Assembly (NCBI GenBank): GCA_902728285.1
Contig: CACVBU010000209.1
Coordinates: forward strand, 68,574-132,573
Reading direction: 5' to 3'
Length of the DNA: 64,000 nucleotides
Origin: Clytia hemisphaerica
Taxonomy: Eukaryota > Cnidaria > Hydrozoa > Leptothecata > Clytiidae
The position numbers and the translations under genes were made by a program. Positions 61,865 through 64,000 of the stretch are shown here, one piece after another. Numbering within the stretch: position 1 is the first letter of the stretch; each line of letters opens with the position of its first letter. Under the pieces are notes generated by a model. That model saw nothing but the letters and a program-made list of their open reading frames with translations. It was not told where the DNA came from and did not search any database.

Positions 61865-64000
61865 GTAAAGCAACCGGCAACGTAAACGGTGCAATAAAAC
61901 TACTCAGTAAACACAAACATGAGCAACGGATTACTTCCCCTCGATGTCGCGACATTGAACGCGCTGAGGTGAAACAAAAACATCTGCCATCTAAGCCAGC
62001 CGATCATGCTATTCTCCTCGATGACACGCGCAAATCAAACTTCTCGGGTGAAACAAGGCATGTCCCAAATATATTTTGCGTGACGCGCACCGCTTCCAAT
62101 TATTCCTTAACGTTCATATATAGCTCAAAAGAATCATATCAACGTGCGGATTTCGAAAGGTGCTGGGTCAAAAATTTGCATTAAGCCAATCTCAAGATAT
62201 CGGTCAAAGATTGATTTTGACGTTATAAAATACATCGAAAAAAGACGTCATAAGTAAGATTCAAATGACGTCATTATTGAAAAACAGCGATAACTTCAAT
62301 TTTATTAATGCAATCAACACCAAATTTTGACTGGAGTTGTAAATTAATGATTCTGAAATATTTGCTCAAAAATTTTCAGAAAATTTGAATGACGTCATTT
62401 GTTCTCGGGAAAAATTAAAATACGTCAAAAAATGCTGACGTCATTATGAATTTTCAATTTTTTTTTCATGAAATATTTTAGAATCGTTAATTTACATCTC
62501 CAGTCTCCAGTTGATTTGAGTAAGTTAATCGGAATTATCGCCTTTTTTCAATAATGACGTCATTTAAATTGTCTTTTTGACGTGTTTTTTTGTTGTATTT
62601 TATAACGTCAAAATCAGTTTTTGGCCGATATCTTGAGATTGGCTTGATGTAAATTTTTGACCCAGCACTTTTCGAAATCCTCTCGTTGATACGATTCTTT
62701 TGAGCTATATATGAAAGTTAATGAATAATGGGAAGCGGTATGCGTCACGCAAAATATATTTGGGACATGCCTTGTTTCGCCCGAGTTCATCCAGTCAGAT
62801 TCGATCATATCAACGGTGAAATGATCAGACAATCGACATTGAAGACGAAAGGTGTTGCAGGGTCTTCAGGACTGGATGGAGACGCATGGTGACACATCAG
62901 CTTTATTCAAGACCGAATCAAAAGATTTGCAGCCGGCTGGATCCCCTTGAACAAAAACCCAGGCCTACGACCGATCGGTATCGGAGAAACAATACGAAGA
63001 ATCATCGGCAAGACAGGATCAAAACTGCTCAAACAAGACATCACCGATTCCGTCGGTTCATTGCAAGTATGTGCCGGCCAAGATGCAGGTTGTGGAGCCA
63101 CTATTCACGCCCTGAGAGAGACAATGACAAATATGAAGCCATGATGTTAGTCGACGCATCAAACGCCTTCAACGCAGTCAACTGTAAAGCATTCTTACAC
63201 AATGTAAAAGTCACCTGCCCCTCAATCGCAACATTTGCCTCCAATTGCTATAATACGCTGTCCAGACTCTTCGTCCTTGGTGCTGTCGAAATTCTATCAT
63301 CCGAAGGCACTGTGCAGATTGACCCGATCGCCGGCTTACTTTACGCCATCGCAACAATCCCTTTGATTCTCTTAGTCACCAGCAAGACTCGAGCAGCAGG
63401 ATATGCCGACGACATATTCGGAGGCCTTACGATTCGTGGGTATTCAAGTGAATGTGAGAAACGATTCTTCGCTGAGGCCCGCCAAATAGGGCTACTTCTA
63501 GCGCGCAGACAAAACTTAGATCATCGTCAAATCACAAAAAAAGACACGAACATCCGCATCACTACCGAAGGAAAAAACACCTCGGAGCTACCATCGGTTC
63601 AGACGACTACTGCGATAAGTTCGTCAATGAGAAGATCAGCAGCTGGATCGGCGAAATTGAGTTATTGTCAGAGATCATAAAAATCGCCCCTCAATAAGCC
63701 TACACTTGCTTCACGGCAGCTTACAAACACAAGTTGTTCTTCACCATGAGAACCATCCCCAACATTCAACACCACCTCCAAAAGCTAGATGAAATCATCA
63801 CTACCAAGTTCTCATCACAGCCATCACAGGAGGAATCCATGCTAACAACGTAGAGCGCAAGTTGTTTACCCTCCCTGAAGTCTCGGTGGTTTAGGAATTC
63901 CGAAGTTCAGTGGTCTGGCCGAATCTGAATTCCGTAACTCACAGTTGCTCGCCCAACAGCTCCGTAAAAACATTATTAAACAAGAAGATAAGGTCATTAA
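61865..64000 (+). pseudogene. Decayed reverse-transcriptase element, lineage unresolved, runs off window end
   Basis: In order: GNVNGAIKLLS (about 61880), [palindromic insertion], INGEMIRQSTLKTKGVAGSS (62810), GLRPIGIGETIRRIIGK (62965), LVDASNAFNAVN (63150), a GTVQIDPIAGLLYA block (63308), YADDIFGG (63405), then ISSWIGEIELL and TMRTIPNIQ (63640-63750). LVDASNAFN and YADD hold the catalytic aspartates of a reverse transcriptase. Frames are broken by a stop at 62890, a frameshift near 63130 and others later. It is distinct from the LINE at 22-27 kb. Confidence 0.75.
62043..62785. repeat. 743-bp near-perfect palindrome inserted in the RT relic
   Basis: CTCGGGTGAAACAAGGCATG is mirrored by CATGCCTTGTTTCGCCCGAG at the other end. 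The arms run inward about 340 bases each to a loop of about 50 bases near 62410. Both arms read open toward the middle (SSKESYQR appears on each strand). It interrupts the RT reading order between the LDDTRKSN block and the HINGEM block. Confidence 0.88.

Noticed and set aside
61969..62184. Plus-strand frame ending in WVKNLH, and its twin at 62614-62832 on the minus strand, as real genes
   Set aside because: The twin frames on opposite strands are the two arms of one palindrome, not separate genes.

Overview
This window looks like nuclear DNA from an animal. It is AT-rich, has long introns with GT-AG splice sites, and carries animal-type genes: eIF4E, a FANK1 homologue, a CFAP90/C5orf49-like ciliary gene and two rhodopsin-type GPCRs. 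It is packed with LINEs, SINEs and short inverted-repeat transposons. The mix suggests an invertebrate, perhaps a cnidarian or sponge, but the phylum cannot be fixed from the sequence alone.

Layout. From 1 to 15.4 kb there is one recognisable gene, a plus-strand GPCR (4801-5928), among many MITE-like elements and a LINE relic. From 15.4 to 60.4 kb three multi-exon genes follow one another on the minus strand. eIF4E (first coding exon near 60.4 kb, stop at 49.1 kb) lies upstream of the FANK1 homologue (46.2 to 31.4 kb), which lies upstream of the CFAP90-like gene (28.7 to 15.4 kb). I rebuilt these genes exon by exon; every junction uses GT-AG and keeps the reading frame. A second GPCR (37729-38643, plus strand) sits inside FANK1 intron 2.

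Mobile DNA fills the introns. CFAP90 intron 1 holds a full-length, apparently intact two-ORF LINE (21950-27067) with an ATATG target duplication. It landed inside a terminal-inverted-repeat element whose family has three copies here, each with ends GGGGTCACTCACA (one base differs at one end) and a TAA or TTA duplication. The large first intron of eIF4E contains a 4.4-kb member of that family, two SINEs, a truncated LINE, and a three-level nest of inverted-repeat elements. The last 2.2 kb hold a decayed reverse transcriptase of a lineage I cannot name, split by a 743-bp near-perfect palindrome.

Function. FANK1 and CFAP90 are both linked to ciliated or sperm cells in other animals, so their adjacency on one strand may be a conserved ciliary pair (inference). 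eIF4E is the mRNA cap-binding translation factor. The GPCRs are orphans. No CRISPR array, bacterial operon or convincing functional tRNA was seen.
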